IMG/VR virus record: IMGVR_UViG_3300024355_000334
Location: 1-37,344 of that record
DNA from: a virus
Length of the DNA stretch: 37,344 nt
Reading direction: 5' to 3' (one strand)
Part shown: one piece after another, positions 27,729-34,004 of the stretch
How positions within the stretch are numbered: position 1 is the first letter of the stretch
Layout of the letters: each line of letters starts with the position of its first letter
The notes under the pieces: generated by a model
Told to the model about the DNA's origin: nothing
The model's input: only the letters and a program-made list of their open reading frames with translations
The model's database searches: none
Program-made: the position numbers and the translations under genes

Positions 27729-27761
27729 ATTGTGTTACCTCGTGTTTATTTGTTTGTTTAA

Positions 27762-28655
27762 TTAAACCCACTTAGCTGCAGGGCCGTGGGCGCGGATGAC
27801 AACATGGCTGTCGCCATCACATTGGAGAGACGCAGGGCAACCAACACACGTTGTGTGCATTGGTAGCATATTGCGATACGCTCGCATCTCATTGATAAAT
27901 GGGTCGCTGGGGCATTGCTTCATACCCTTGCTGTAGGCTACGTGCCTACGATTGACGTAGTCATGCTCAGGCAGGACAGTAAATGTACCCCAGCCAGCTT
28001 GCTCTGCCTCATACTGGTCAGTATAGTTATCACATGACGCTTGTAGTATGCCCTTGAATGGCTGAGCTAACTTCATACGCCATTGGTGTGTGTAGCCACG
28101 ATGACCAAGACTGTAGCGTAACAGGTCGCCCCATACAGGAAACGGAACGGCTACAGGATCGCCATACGAACCCATGCGAGTCTGCTTGCCAGCAACAACT
28201 TGTATTGTTGCAGCAACAGTGCTAGACACAATAGGTACATTGCCTCGCTGGAATGACTCCCAGATTGCAGTAACACCCTTGCCAATGTTAACGTAACACG
28301 TACGCACAAGCTTGACCTTGCCATTGACAATGTGTTTCTTCCAACCTTTTTTGTGTACACATTTGCCACAGATGCAGTCGTCAATCATAAAGTCAATGGC
28401 ATGTTGAGGGTGGACATCACGCATGATGATGTATGTCTGTAACATATCACCAGTCTTGATGTTGTAATCCTCTGGGTTGTATTGACAGTTGGACATAACT
28501 GCAATGATAGGCGAACGCCGATCAAGTTGTGACACGCCGTTATAAAAGCAGTACGAATTGTACTTGGGTTTCATGTGCTTGTTATTAGTTACGTTAGTAA
28601 AAAGGGCTGGATCTGCATCCAGCCCAAACTTGTTGAGATATTCTTTAGCTGTCAT
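27762..28655 (-). CDS. Conserved phage protein with Cys clusters (gp88/DUF7227-like)
   Basis: 297 residues. It contains CICGKCVHK (about residue 95), KQTRMGSYGDPVAVP, LGHRGYTHQWR, GILQASCDNYTDQYEAEQAGW and CVGCPASLQCDG (about residue 278). I recall proteins with the same GSYGDP and GYTHQW motifs from many tailed phages, annotated only as hypothetical (gp88- or DUF7227-like). The cysteine pairs at both ends suggest one or two zinc or iron-sulfur sites. Function unknown. GGAGTAAC precedes the ATG, and a 9-bp hairpin lies at codons 11-17 (28604-28625). Confidence 0.6.
   Translation of the reverse strand: MTAKEYLNKFGLDADPALFTNVTNNKHMKPKYNSYCFYNGVSQLDRRSPIIAVMSNCQYNPEDYNIKTGDMLQTYIIMRDVHPQHAIDFMIDDCICGKCVHKKGWKKHIVNGKVKLVRTCYVNIGKGVTAIWESFQRGNVPIVSSTVAATIQVVAGKQTRMGSYGDPVAVPFPVWGDLLRYSLGHRGYTHQWRMKLAQPFKGILQASCDNYTDQYEAEQAGWGTFTVLPEHDYVNRRHVAYSKGMKQCPSDPFINEMRAYRNMLPMHTTCVGCPASLQCDGDSHVVIRAHGPAAKWV
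28604..28625 (-). other. Start-proximal hairpin, 9 bp
   Basis: GGGCTGGAT pairs with ATCCAGCCC, loop of 4. Codons 11-17 of the 297-residue gene. Confidence 0.75.
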
Positions 28656-29032
28656 TTTGTTACTCCGTCATTCCAAAACCAATATTTACTATATTTGTTG
28701 TCGTCTTTATCGATAATGTCACATATATAATGCGCCTCCTCTTCGCTGATACCATCCCAGCCAATGTTTACACCGACTGTACTAAGGTCATCGCATTCGC
28801 CTTTACATTTTTTGCCTACGCAGTCAAGTGCAAAACCACACTCAATGCGGAATGTCCACGTGTAGTGTGGATCGACCTCATCAAGCACGTCAATGCTGTA
28901 TGTACGATGTGCATTGTTTGGACAGTGTTTCCATTCACTGTTATGCCATTGCAACTCCCATATGGTTGCAGCAGTTTGCATAATAAATTCTGCAGCTGCA
29001 TGGTAATACTCTTCTTTGTATCGCTTATTCAT
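28652..29032 (-). CDS. Uncharacterised 126-residue Cys/Trp-rich protein
   Basis: Unrecognised. The ATGA overlap with the next gene indicates coupled translation. The first 35 residues are an amphipathic helix. The middle contains ECGFALDCVGKKCKGECDD, four cysteines that may bind metal. The C-terminus is rich in Asp and aromatic residues. A 6-bp hairpin (28950-28970) lies at codons 21-27. Confidence 0.5.
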   Translation of the reverse strand: MNKRYKEEYYHAAAEFIMQTAATIWELQWHNSEWKHCPNNAHRTYSIDVLDEVDPHYTWTFRIECGFALDCVGKKCKGECDDLSTVGVNIGWDGISEEEAHYICDIIDKDDNKYSKYWFWNDGVTK

Positions 29033-29426
29033 AATGACTCTTTGTTGTTACTTGATTCTCACCCGGCACCGATTCAATCGTCATGTAGTATGTCGATGGT
29101 CCGTCATATCCGTCATCACTAACGTCTTCACCACGCCGATCAGCACGTTCCATGTGGCGCAGACAATCTTCGCCATCAGCAATTTTTGCTTCGTTATTTA
29201 ATTGCTCACAACGCTCCTGTAGTTTTTTCATTAGCATTTCTGCTGCCTCACGAGACGAGCATTTGCAATACTCTTTTAGTATGTGTAGATAACCCCACCA
29301 TCCTCCTTCCTCTGGTCCACCGTAATAAGATTCGACTTGATAAATAGAAAGGTAGCACTCTTGTGCTACCTCGCGGTCCTCTATAATTTCATTCCATGCT
29401 TGCAGGAATATGTTGTCATCACTCAT
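29025..29426 (-). CDS. Uncharacterised 133-residue acidic helical protein
   Basis: The start is set at the ATG at 29426 (MSDDNIFLQAW), because GAGGAGG lies eight bases upstream; the ATG five codons earlier lacks a site. The protein is Glu-rich and mostly helical (SSREAAEMLMKKLQERCEQL), with a Gly/Tyr-rich turn (SYYGGPEEGGWWGY). A perfect 9-bp hairpin lies at codons 19-26 (29350-29371). Confidence 0.55.
   Translation of the reverse strand: MSDDNIFLQAWNEIIEDREVAQECYLSIYQVESYYGGPEEGGWWGYLHILKEYCKCSSREAAEMLMKKLQERCEQLNNEAKIADGEDCLRHMERADRRGEDVSDDGYDGPSTYYMTIESVPGENQVTTKSHYE
29350..29371 (-). other. Start-proximal hairpin, 9 bp
   Basis: AGGTAGCAC pairs with GTGCTACCT, loop of 4. Codons 19-26 of the 133-residue gene. 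Confidence 0.75.
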
Positions 29427-29802
29427 AACGATCCTCCTCATTTGATTTTTTGTATATTGCTTTTCCGTACTTTACTGGCATGACTCGTTCACCATGGCAT
29501 TTGTAACAAGCCACGTCGTACACGCCCTCAAAGTAGTCCTCTTCGTAACCACCGTAATACATATCTTCAGCTGTTAGACCATCGCAATCAACAGAAGGAT
29601 TAACGTGATGGCCTTTACCATCACATGTATCGCAGGCTTCATATTTGAATTTGTACCAAACTTGTTTATTGGTCTTACTGTCATACTTGTGCCTCACTAG
29701 CATCTTGCGTTCATCAATTGCAATCCACCAACGATCACGACCACCGCGTACACGGTGGTCGTTTTGATAGTTTCTGTCTTCCAAGCTGAACCATTCACTC
29801 AT
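29419..29802 (-). CDS. Zinc-finger protein with DnaJ-like CxxCxGxG repeats
   Basis: 127 residues. CDTCDGKG (residues about 58-65) and CYKCHGE (about 99-105) form the two halves of a DnaJ-type zinc site. Between them is VNPSVDCDGLTAEDM, which I recall as conserved in small phage proteins of unknown role. The N-terminal half is basic and Trp-rich (RGGRDRWWIAID), suggesting nucleic-acid contact. A perfect 10-bp inverted repeat lies at codons 14-22 (29737-29762). Confidence 0.6.
   Translation of the reverse strand: MSEWFSLEDRNYQNDHRVRGGRDRWWIAIDERKMLVRHKYDSKTNKQVWYKFKYEACDTCDGKGHHVNPSVDCDGLTAEDMYYGGYEEDYFEGVYDVACYKCHGERVMPVKYGKAIYKKSNEEDRYE
29737..29762 (-). other. Start-proximal hairpin, 10 bp
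   Basis: ACGACCACCG pairs with CGGTGGTCGT, loop of 6. Codons 14-22 of the zinc-finger gene. Confidence 0.75.
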
Positions 29803-30011
29803 TTTTTACTCCTTGGTTGTAGGCTATTCATAAGTACCAACACACATGGTTGATTAGTGGAACGTACGTACACCATCTTCATTGGTCTTGGGTTAGGACA
29901 ACCTTGAGGTGTTGGTAGTACGGTTACCTCTTCTCCAGCATTGATGTCATGTGGATAGAATAAATCCATACCTACAGGTTGGAACGTATACTTGCAGTTT
30001 GCTTTAATCAT
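29799..30011 (-). CDS. Uncharacterised 70-residue protein
   Basis: Unrecognised. Its sequence (FYPHDINAGEEVTVLPTPQG, MKMVYVRSTNQPCVLVLMNS) looks like a small SH3-like beta barrel. It overlaps its neighbours by one base upstream and four bases downstream. Confidence 0.45.
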   Translation of the reverse strand: MIKANCKYTFQPVGMDLFYPHDINAGEEVTVLPTPQGCPNPRPMKMVYVRSTNQPCVLVLMNSLQPRSKK

Positions 30012-30328
30012 TATTGTTTTAACTCCATAAATGCACAGATAGATCTAGCCTGTGCTTTCGATTCAACGGTGATAGGTTCTAGTACCTCAGCAAAACCTAT
30101 CATGGAATGGCGTTCAGAGTACATGCTGTACTGTGTGTCATGGCAAAGCCACTCGATGCCAGTTCTCAACCCAGTGCATCCAATCTCACGAGCGAGTCGT
30201 CGTCGTATTGCTACACCATCAGCATTACCAAAACGTGGTTCGATGTAGCAAGCGATGAAGTCGTTCGGGGTGTTATCCCCGAACGTGCTCCAAAACGTGT
30301 ACTTAATCGGCCTGAATACAAAGCTCAT
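30011..30328 (-). CDS. Uncharacterised 105-residue protein
   Basis: Unrecognised. AAAGGATA lies upstream of the ATG. The start overlaps the previous gene by 26 bases. The sequence includes FIACYIEPRFGNADGVAIRR and an Arg-rich helix. A perfect 9-bp hairpin with a 6-base loop lies at codons 15-22 (30262-30285). Confidence 0.5.
   Translation of the reverse strand: MSFVFRPIKYTFWSTFGDNTPNDFIACYIEPRFGNADGVAIRRRLAREIGCTGLRTGIEWLCHDTQYSMYSERHSMIGFAEVLEPITVESKAQARSICAFMELKQ
30262..30285 (-). other. Start-proximal hairpin, 9 bp
   Basis: CGTTCGGGG pairs with CCCCGAACG, loop of 6. Codons 15-22 of the 105-residue gene. Confidence 0.75.
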
Positions 30329-30779
30329 TGTATATATCCTTTACTTGTTCAATCGTTCTGTATCGCAGATAAAACGGACTCTGATCAAAAGATTCACGAT
30401 ACTGGTTCTCCAAGAAATTCTTGTTCCATTTTGCATCTGTGTCTTGACCACAATTAGTTTTGAGTCCGAACCAATACGTCTGCACTGAGTCTTCAGTTAG
30501 AACAAGGTGAGGATACTCATCGCCGATCCATTGCAGTCCAAACTTGTCAAGCCATATACGGTCATGTGTTTGTCGCATGTGCGTCGTATCAGCCATACAT
30601 AAATACCTCCATGTTTTATTTAACAGGTTGAACCTGCGAATGAACACGGGCATTGTCTTCTTGTTCAACTCCCATCCATGACGAGTATTCATGGTTATAA
30701 AAATGATGCGTTCTGTGATTCCAGCAAGTTCTTCGCGAACAATCGGATGACAGTTGCTTGTGTCGTATGTAAGTGGCAT
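30303..30779 (-). CDS. Uncharacterised 158-residue protein
   Basis: Unrecognised. GGAGAAAA precedes the ATG, which overlaps the previous stop by one base. Basic and aromatic, with likely alternating strands and helices (IVREELAGITERIIFITMNT, WELNKKTMPVFIRRFNLLNK). Nothing points to an activity. Confidence 0.45.
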   Translation of the reverse strand: MPLTYDTSNCHPIVREELAGITERIIFITMNTRHGWELNKKTMPVFIRRFNLLNKTWRYLCMADTTHMRQTHDRIWLDKFGLQWIGDEYPHLVLTEDSVQTYWFGLKTNCGQDTDAKWNKNFLENQYRESFDQSPFYLRYRTIEQVKDIYNELCIQAD

Positions 30780-31018
30780 TAGATTTTTTCTCCATTCATG
30801 TGATGATCAAGAAGTGCTTGTTGATAGCCATACAGCCATGTCATTGCTTCGCTAAATCCACAGGCTTGTGCTCCACGGTCGGCTACAAAGTAATCGCCGT
30901 ACATGCCTTTGGGTGCAAACTTGTAGCGTGTAACACCATCTCCGGGGCTGTATGTAAACACGTCAAGATTGCAGTGTTTTAGTACTGCGGTCATATGTGC
31001 TTTATCTCGCTTGGTCAT
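30779..31018 (-). CDS. Uncharacterised 79-residue protein behind pseudoknot copy A
   Basis: The start is set at the ATG at 31018 (MTKRDKAHMTAV). The frame extends 12 codons upstream to a GTG, but that extension is only the translation of the repeated leader element, with no ribosome-binding site. AGAAAGAG lies just before the chosen ATG. The N-terminus is basic. The rest (YKFAPKGMYGDYFVAD) is unrecognised. Confidence 0.5.
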   Translation of the reverse strand: MTKRDKAHMTAVLKHCNLDVFTYSPGDGVTRYKFAPKGMYGDYFVADRGAQACGFSEAMTWLYGYQQALLDHHMNGEKI

Positions 31019-31022
31019 ATTA

Positions 31023-31063
31023 AACTCTTTCTGTGCGTTGTCAGTGAGACGCACCCCTCACAT
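31023..31063 (-). promoter_or_regulatory. Leader repeat copy A: putative H-type pseudoknot
   Basis: Identical over 41 bases to copy B. On the transcript, GTGAG (31061-31057) pairs with CTCAC (31048-31044). Loop bases GTGCGT (31054-31049) pair with ACGCAC (31038-31033). The two stems abut with no gap, loop 1 is two bases (GG) and loop 3 is TGACA. AGAAAGAG begins immediately after the last paired base, and the ATG is 14 bases from the stem. The element begins with ATGTGA, a start directly followed by a stop. Confidence 0.65.
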
Positions 31064-31067
31064 ATAA

Positions 31068-31559
31068 CTACTTTAGTGACAGGAAGTCTGAGTTGTCACG
31101 TGCAGTTGATGATGTTTGGCGATCAAACTGCTTCATGAGTTTGGCAGTCTGTGGCCAGAAGTCAAACTCAAGTTGAGGAATTGGGAAGTCCTCAATGAAT
31201 GATTTAAACTTCTCGATGGCTTCTGCCACTTGTTCAAGGAACTCAGTCTTTGTAAGTTTGACATTATAATCAACACTCTTACTTGCAGATGGCGAAAGAA
31301 CTGTAACACTTTCATCTTCATAGGCTTCAAAGGTTACGCCCATGATGACGTTAGGTACTGGCAAGGCATTACCTTCTTTGTCGGCTATTTCAATGCGGAG
31401 TTTGTACACCAACCTAAATCGATGATCGTTGATGTTCATCTGTGACTCATGTGAGTATGACTCATAGTATTCATACTTACCAAGCGTGCCTTCTTGAAGG
31501 CGAGCATGGTTAGCGGTCAAACGATCAACGAAATAGTTGGTGTAAATATTTACGGACAT
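31068..31559 (-). CDS. Uncharacterised 163-residue protein behind pseudoknot copy B
   Basis: Start at the ATG at 31559 (MSVNIYTNYFVDRL); a 13-codon in-frame extension is merely the translated leader element. Residues 1-100 alternate strands (FRLVYKLRIEIADKEG, NVIMGVTFEAYED). Residues 110-163 are helical (KTEFLEQVAEAIEKFKSFIED). Unrecognised. A 6-bp inverted repeat with a 2-base spacer (31488-31501) lies at codons 20-24. Confidence 0.5.
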   Translation of the reverse strand: MSVNIYTNYFVDRLTANHARLQEGTLGKYEYYESYSHESQMNINDHRFRLVYKLRIEIADKEGNALPVPNVIMGVTFEAYEDESVTVLSPSASKSVDYNVKLTKTEFLEQVAEAIEKFKSFIEDFPIPQLEFDFWPQTAKLMKQFDRQTSSTARDNSDFLSLK

Positions 31560-31566
31560 GATTGTT

Positions 31567-31607
31567 AACTCTTTCTGTGCGTTGTCAGTGAGACGCACCC
31601 CTCACAT
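31567..31607 (-). promoter_or_regulatory. Leader repeat copy B: putative H-type pseudoknot
   Basis: Same 41 bases as copy A, shifted by 544. Stem 1 arms are 31605-31601 and 31592-31588. Stem 2 arms are 31598-31593 and 31582-31577. AGAAAGAG follows stem 2 and the ATG is 17 bases downstream of it. Confidence 0.65.
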
Positions 31608-31610
31608 TGA

Positions 31611-31952
31611 TTAATGATGTTTGGAATCGTCGATGATGAAGTAAACAGATGTTTCTTCAAGAACATATTTTTGATAAAAAGAACTCAATGTTTCGTTCCA
31701 AGTATCAAGCCAAATATTCATTGTGCTTGGAATATCTGATTGTGTTACATCTTCGTACAAAGCTTTGATGAGAACAGATGCTGGCATAATACGTTGGATT
31801 GGTTCTTTATCAATTTTTAGTGGCATTATGCGACGAACAATGTAACGCAGTTCTTTTGTAGTAAGATCTTTGAACATTGTAGGATTTGCATCTGCAATGG
31901 CATATCTTAAATCTGTAAGTGTTGCACATTTATACTTAGTTGTGTTAATCAT
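31611..31952 (-). CDS. Uncharacterised 113-residue protein behind pseudoknot copy C
   Basis: Start ATG 13 bases after stem 2 of leader copy C. Helical and basic in the first half (LTDLRYAIADANPTMFKDLT, LRYIVRRIMPLKID). A Trp/Tyr-containing C-terminal half follows (IWLDTWNETLSSFYQKYVLE). Unrecognised. Confidence 0.5.
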   Translation of the reverse strand: MINTTKYKCATLTDLRYAIADANPTMFKDLTTKELRYIVRRIMPLKIDKEPIQRIMPASVLIKALYEDVTQSDIPSTMNIWLDTWNETLSSFYQKYVLEETSVYFIIDDSKHH

Positions 31953-31958
31953 CGGTAA

Positions 31959-31996
31959 TCTTTCTGTGCGTTTTTAGTGAGACGCACCCCTCACAT
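31959..31996 (-). promoter_or_regulatory. Leader repeat copy C: putative H-type pseudoknot
   Basis: Thirty-eight bases with two substitutions relative to copies A and B. Both fall in loop 3, which becomes TAAAA; all 22 paired bases and loop 1 are unchanged. Stem 1 arms are 31994-31990 and 31981-31977. Stem 2 arms are 31987-31982 and 31971-31966. Changes restricted to an A-rich loop 3 are what a pseudoknot would tolerate. Confidence 0.65.
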
Positions 31997-31999
31997 TAA

Positions 32000-32344
32000 T
32001 CAGACTTCGATTACAGTCCATCCTTTTGGCGTGTGCTCAAATCCATCAGCACCATACACTACTATGTATGCCATGTAGTTATGGTATTTCTGTTTTTCGT
32101 CATCAGTTGGCTCATCTGCACACCAGTCATTGAACCGAGCACGGCTATCAATGTGTGGAAGATGTGTCTCGCAGAAATCTTTGAGCTTGTGTTTGTACTC
32201 TTTAGCGTGTGAATCAAGATATGAGTCACACGCATCTAGTTCCTCATTCCCTCGTGCTTGAATAAGTCTACGCATTCCATCACCGGGATGAATATGTAGC
32301 CAAGTATACTTGGCTAACATGATTAGATAGTGTTCTATTCTCAT
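32000..32344 (-). CDS. Uncharacterised 114-residue protein
   Basis: Unrecognised. One-base overlap with the upstream stop. Rich in His, Asp and Tyr (KDFCETHLPHIDSRARFNDW), ending in GFEHTPKGWTVIEV. A perfect 20-bp palindrome at 32297-32316 covers codons 10-16. Confidence 0.5.
   Translation of the reverse strand: MRIEHYLIMLAKYTWLHIHPGDGMRRLIQARGNEELDACDSYLDSHAKEYKHKLKDFCETHLPHIDSRARFNDWCADEPTDDEKQKYHNYMAYIVVYGADGFEHTPKGWTVIEV
32297..32316 (-). other. Start-proximal perfect 20-bp palindrome
   Basis: TAGCCAAGTATACTTGGCTA, with no spacer between the arms. Codons 10-16 of the 114-residue gene. As DNA it could also be a protein-binding site. Confidence 0.75.
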
Positions 32345-32553
32345 TAACTCATTAACTCCCGCAACTCTCGTGCTTTATTCTTGTTGTAGTTCAGCATGAA
32401 TTGGTACTGAACTTCGACATCGTCTGTCTGTGGAAGTTCAGTCTGAAAGTCTTTCCGTAGGTTTTTAGGCAGACACATGTTGGTCATCTCTGCCATCAAT
32501 ATCATGTTATTCACCCACTTCCAGTAGGCGATTTTCTTTTCATCTATTGTCAT
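32344..32553 (-). CDS. Uncharacterised 69-residue helical protein
   Basis: Unrecognised. Predicted mostly helical (EKKIAYWKWVNNMILMAEMT, YNKNKARELREL). Overlaps the upstream gene by 14 bases and the next by one. The Met/Leu-rich stretch WVNNMILMAEMTNMCL is too polar to call a membrane span. Confidence 0.45.
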   Translation of the reverse strand: MTIDEKKIAYWKWVNNMILMAEMTNMCLPKNLRKDFQTELPQTDDVEVQYQFMLNYNKNKARELRELMS

Positions 32554-32902
32554 TGTTGTACTCCTGTAAAAGTAATGTCTCTACATCTGTCAACCAATAG
32601 TTGGCTGAGTCAGGATCTGACTGCCATACTATTTCTTCGTTGAATGACGGTGACGAGACAAACACCGTCACTTCTTTGTCCTGTCGAACAATGAGATCCA
32701 CTGTGGCACGAGCCACCTGATATGGTTTGTCTTTCTGACAGTGAACTTGAACCGTGGCATGAAAGCGTTTGCGACCATCAATGTATTGGTTATTGATAGT
32801 CGAACGAGAAACATTGATTTCATCAAATTTATTGTTGTATACACCTTGCAATGAGGTTGCCAAGTTCTTGACAAACTCACTAGGTGACATGAATTTACTC
32901 AT
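32540..32902 (-). CDS. Uncharacterised 120-residue protein
   Basis: The start is set at the ATG at 32902 (MSKFMSPSEFVKNL), with AGAGGATTG upstream; an ATG eight codons earlier lies inside the microprotein gene and lacks support. The middle is a beta-rich stretch (RFHATVQVHCQKDKPYQVAR, TVDLIVRQDKEVTVFVSS). Unrecognised. An 8-bp inverted repeat (32645-32670) lies late in the gene, unlike most others in this region. Confidence 0.5.
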   Translation of the reverse strand: MSKFMSPSEFVKNLATSLQGVYNNKFDEINVSRSTINNQYIDGRKRFHATVQVHCQKDKPYQVARATVDLIVRQDKEVTVFVSSPSFNEEIVWQSDPDSANYWLTDVETLLLQEYNNDNR

Positions 32903-33005
32903 TATCAATCCTCTTTTGATACTCACTGATGGTGCTGAAAAAATAACCTGCCAAGTACAAAACTGACAGGATAACTACGCCGATGGAGAACAAGAATAGC
33001 GTCAT
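32895..33005 (-). CDS. Hidden 36-residue single-span membrane microprotein
   Basis: ATG at 33005 overlaps the upstream TGA (ATGA), and the stop overlaps the next gene's start by 8 bases, so it exactly fills the gap. Residues 2-23 form a membrane span (TLFLFSIGVVILSVLYLAGY). A short charged tail follows (SEYQKRIDNE). AAAGGTTGAAAG lies upstream. With only a short polar tail, it could be a holin-like, toxin-like or regulatory peptide; there is no direct evidence for any of these. Confidence 0.65.
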   Translation of the reverse strand: MTLFLFSIGVVILSVLYLAGYFFSTISEYQKRIDNE

Positions 33006-33298
33006 AGTTCTTTCAACCTTTTATTACCAAGAATGCGACCGTATTCAGATCCGGTCAACTTTTTACCCGCAGCGGGTAACAAGCTGCGGTCCTTGCTTGA
33101 GCGCAAGTCGATGGGCAACTCGTCAAGTGTGCCTGATATCCACTGGCCTCGTGAGTTCTTTTTTACTTTGTCCCACTTGACCATAATCCTGTTGTGGTCT
33201 GGGTTAACGTGGAGGTTTCCCTCCACGCTAACCACAGTTCCATAGAATCCGGGACGGCGTATAGACTGTACGCGATCGCCGATATTCCATTTACCCAT
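33002..33298 (-). CDS. Small SH3/KOW-like domain protein
   Basis: 98 residues. The start is placed at the ATG at 33298 (MGKWNIGDRVQSI), with AAGGGTGA upstream and an 8-base overlap with the previous gene; 53 upstream codons in frame would overlap the helix-turn-helix gene and are rejected. Residues 1-60 (WNIGDRVQSIRRPGFYGTVV, then HNRIMVKWDKV) have the pattern of SH3/KOW-type barrels that often contact nucleic acid or ribosomes. The C-terminal part is basic. A 13-bp hairpin with one mismatch lies at codons 22-32 (33202-33233). Confidence 0.55.
   Translation of the reverse strand: MGKWNIGDRVQSIRRPGFYGTVVSVEGNLHVNPDHNRIMVKWDKVKKNSRGQWISGTLDELPIDLRSSKDRSLLPAAGKKLTGSEYGRILGNKRLKEL
33202..33233 (-). 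other. Start-proximal hairpin, 13 bp with one mismatch
   Basis: CGTGGAGG pairs with CCTCCACG (loop of 4); after one mismatch GGTTA pairs with TAACC. Codons 22-32 of the SH3-like gene. Longest of the set. Confidence 0.8.
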
Positions 33299-33632
33299 TA
33301 TCGATTTCACCCTTTCGTGCAACGTTACGGAACGTATTGAAGATGAACGTGACGTCACGTTGTGACGGACGTGTTGCATCCCAAAATTTATCAATGAGAC
33401 GTTGACGCGTCTCGTCGTTGGACATGTACGTAGTGAATGTGGTGCGTGTAACACCACATAGATTAGCCATTCGTGTGGTTGTAACCCATTGGCTATACCT
33501 ACACAAGTTGAACCATCTCTCTTTTACCTCCCTCATCGGGTCATGGATTGGCTGGATGATGCCAGCTTTTATGAGTCGTGTTTGCTCTTTCTTGGAGAGC
33601 AAATGTACGGGGACTGATTGTGTCGTATTCAT
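33291..33632 (-). CDS. Helix-turn-helix DNA-binding protein, putative regulator
   Basis: 113 residues. Residues about 52-71 (TTRMANLCGVTRTTFTTYMS) form a helix-turn-helix: helix, G-V turn, recognition helix. The N-terminal 30 residues contain LSKKEQTRLIKAGII. The C-terminal half is helical (TRQRLIDKFWDATRPS). It is the first gene after a terminator-like region and has its own sigma70-like promoter, as expected for a regulator that starts a transcription unit. An 8-bp hairpin lies at codons 10-17 (33581-33603). Confidence 0.55.
   Translation of the reverse strand: MNTTQSVPVHLLSKKEQTRLIKAGIIQPIHDPMREVKERWFNLCRYSQWVTTTRMANLCGVTRTTFTTYMSNDETRQRLIDKFWDATRPSQRDVTFIFNTFRNVARKGEIDNG
33581..33603 (-). 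other. Start-proximal hairpin, 8 bp
   Basis: TTTGCTCT pairs with AGAGCAAA, loop of 7. Codons 10-17 of the helix-turn-helix gene; a second, 5-bp stem follows at 33551-33566. Confidence 0.7.
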
Positions 33633-33655
33633 GGTGAACTCTTTCTGTCGGATAC

Positions 33656-33685
33656 ATTATAAGTATTACATTGATTGTTATTCAA
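33656..33685 (-). promoter_or_regulatory. Sigma70-like promoter
   Basis: Reading the minus strand: -35 TTGAAT (33685-33680), an 18-base spacer, and a perfect -10 TATAAT (33661-33656). Transcription would start near 33649 and give a leader of about 16 bases containing GACAGAAAGAG before the ATG at 33632. This is the clearest promoter in the window. Confidence 0.7.
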
Positions 33686-33691
33686 TATAAT

Positions 33692-33756
33692 GAGGGGGGT
33701 AATATCCGACCCCTCCCCCCTGTAAAAATTGGAGGGGTATAATTTTTGACCCCTCC
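33692..33756 (-). terminator. Terminator-like array of alternating GGAGGGGT/ACCCCTCC blocks
   Basis: GGAGGGGT on the transcript (33756-33749) pairs with ACCCCTCC (33738-33731) and is followed by AATTTTTAC, a moderate intrinsic terminator just after the stop at 33768. The same GGAGGGGT block recurs 40 bases later (33716-33709), followed by a complementary CCCCCCTC (33699-33692). Block 2 can therefore pair with block 1 or block 3 with block 4, or 2 with 3: mutually exclusive folds typical of attenuators. Confidence 0.6.
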
Positions 33757-33767
33757 GTGACGACGTG

Positions 33768-34004
33768 TCACTTACGACGTTTGCGTACGTTATGCAAGTA
33801 TTGTTTGACGTTGTGATTTTTATTGTTGATAACAATTTCACAGTCATCATCATCGTGTGACCAGTAACCTACATTGCCATCATTGTTAGTGAGTGCGATG
33901 TAAGTTACGTGTTGGTGATTGCTTAGTGTGAACATTCGTGCGTTCATCATGTTTGCCACATCTGACATAACTTTGTACGCCAGATGCGGTGACTTGATTA
34001 TCAT
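33768..34004 (-). CDS. Uncharacterised 78-residue protein
   Basis: Unrecognised. The ATG overlaps the upstream TGA (ATGA). The C-terminus is strongly basic (NNKNHNVKQYLHNVRKRRK) after an acidic DDDD stretch, and the middle looks beta-rich. Last gene before the terminator-like array. Confidence 0.5.
   Translation of the reverse strand: MIIKSPHLAYKVMSDVANMMNARMFTLSNHQHVTYIALTNNDGNVGYWSHDDDDCEIVINNKNHNVKQYLHNVRKRRK

Noticed and set aside
31019-31054. In-frame GTG extension (MRLTDNAQKE) of the 79- and 163-residue genes
   Set aside because: It is only the translation of the repeated leader; in copy C the same frame stops, and the ribosome-binding site lies downstream of it.
33299-33457. 53-codon extension of the SH3-like gene
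   Set aside because: It would overlap most of the helix-turn-helix gene; the inner ATG has AAGGGTGA and a normal short overlap.
33629-33853. 74-codon minus-strand frame
   Set aside because: It covers the promoter and terminator region and overlaps the better supported 78-residue gene; no ribosome-binding site.
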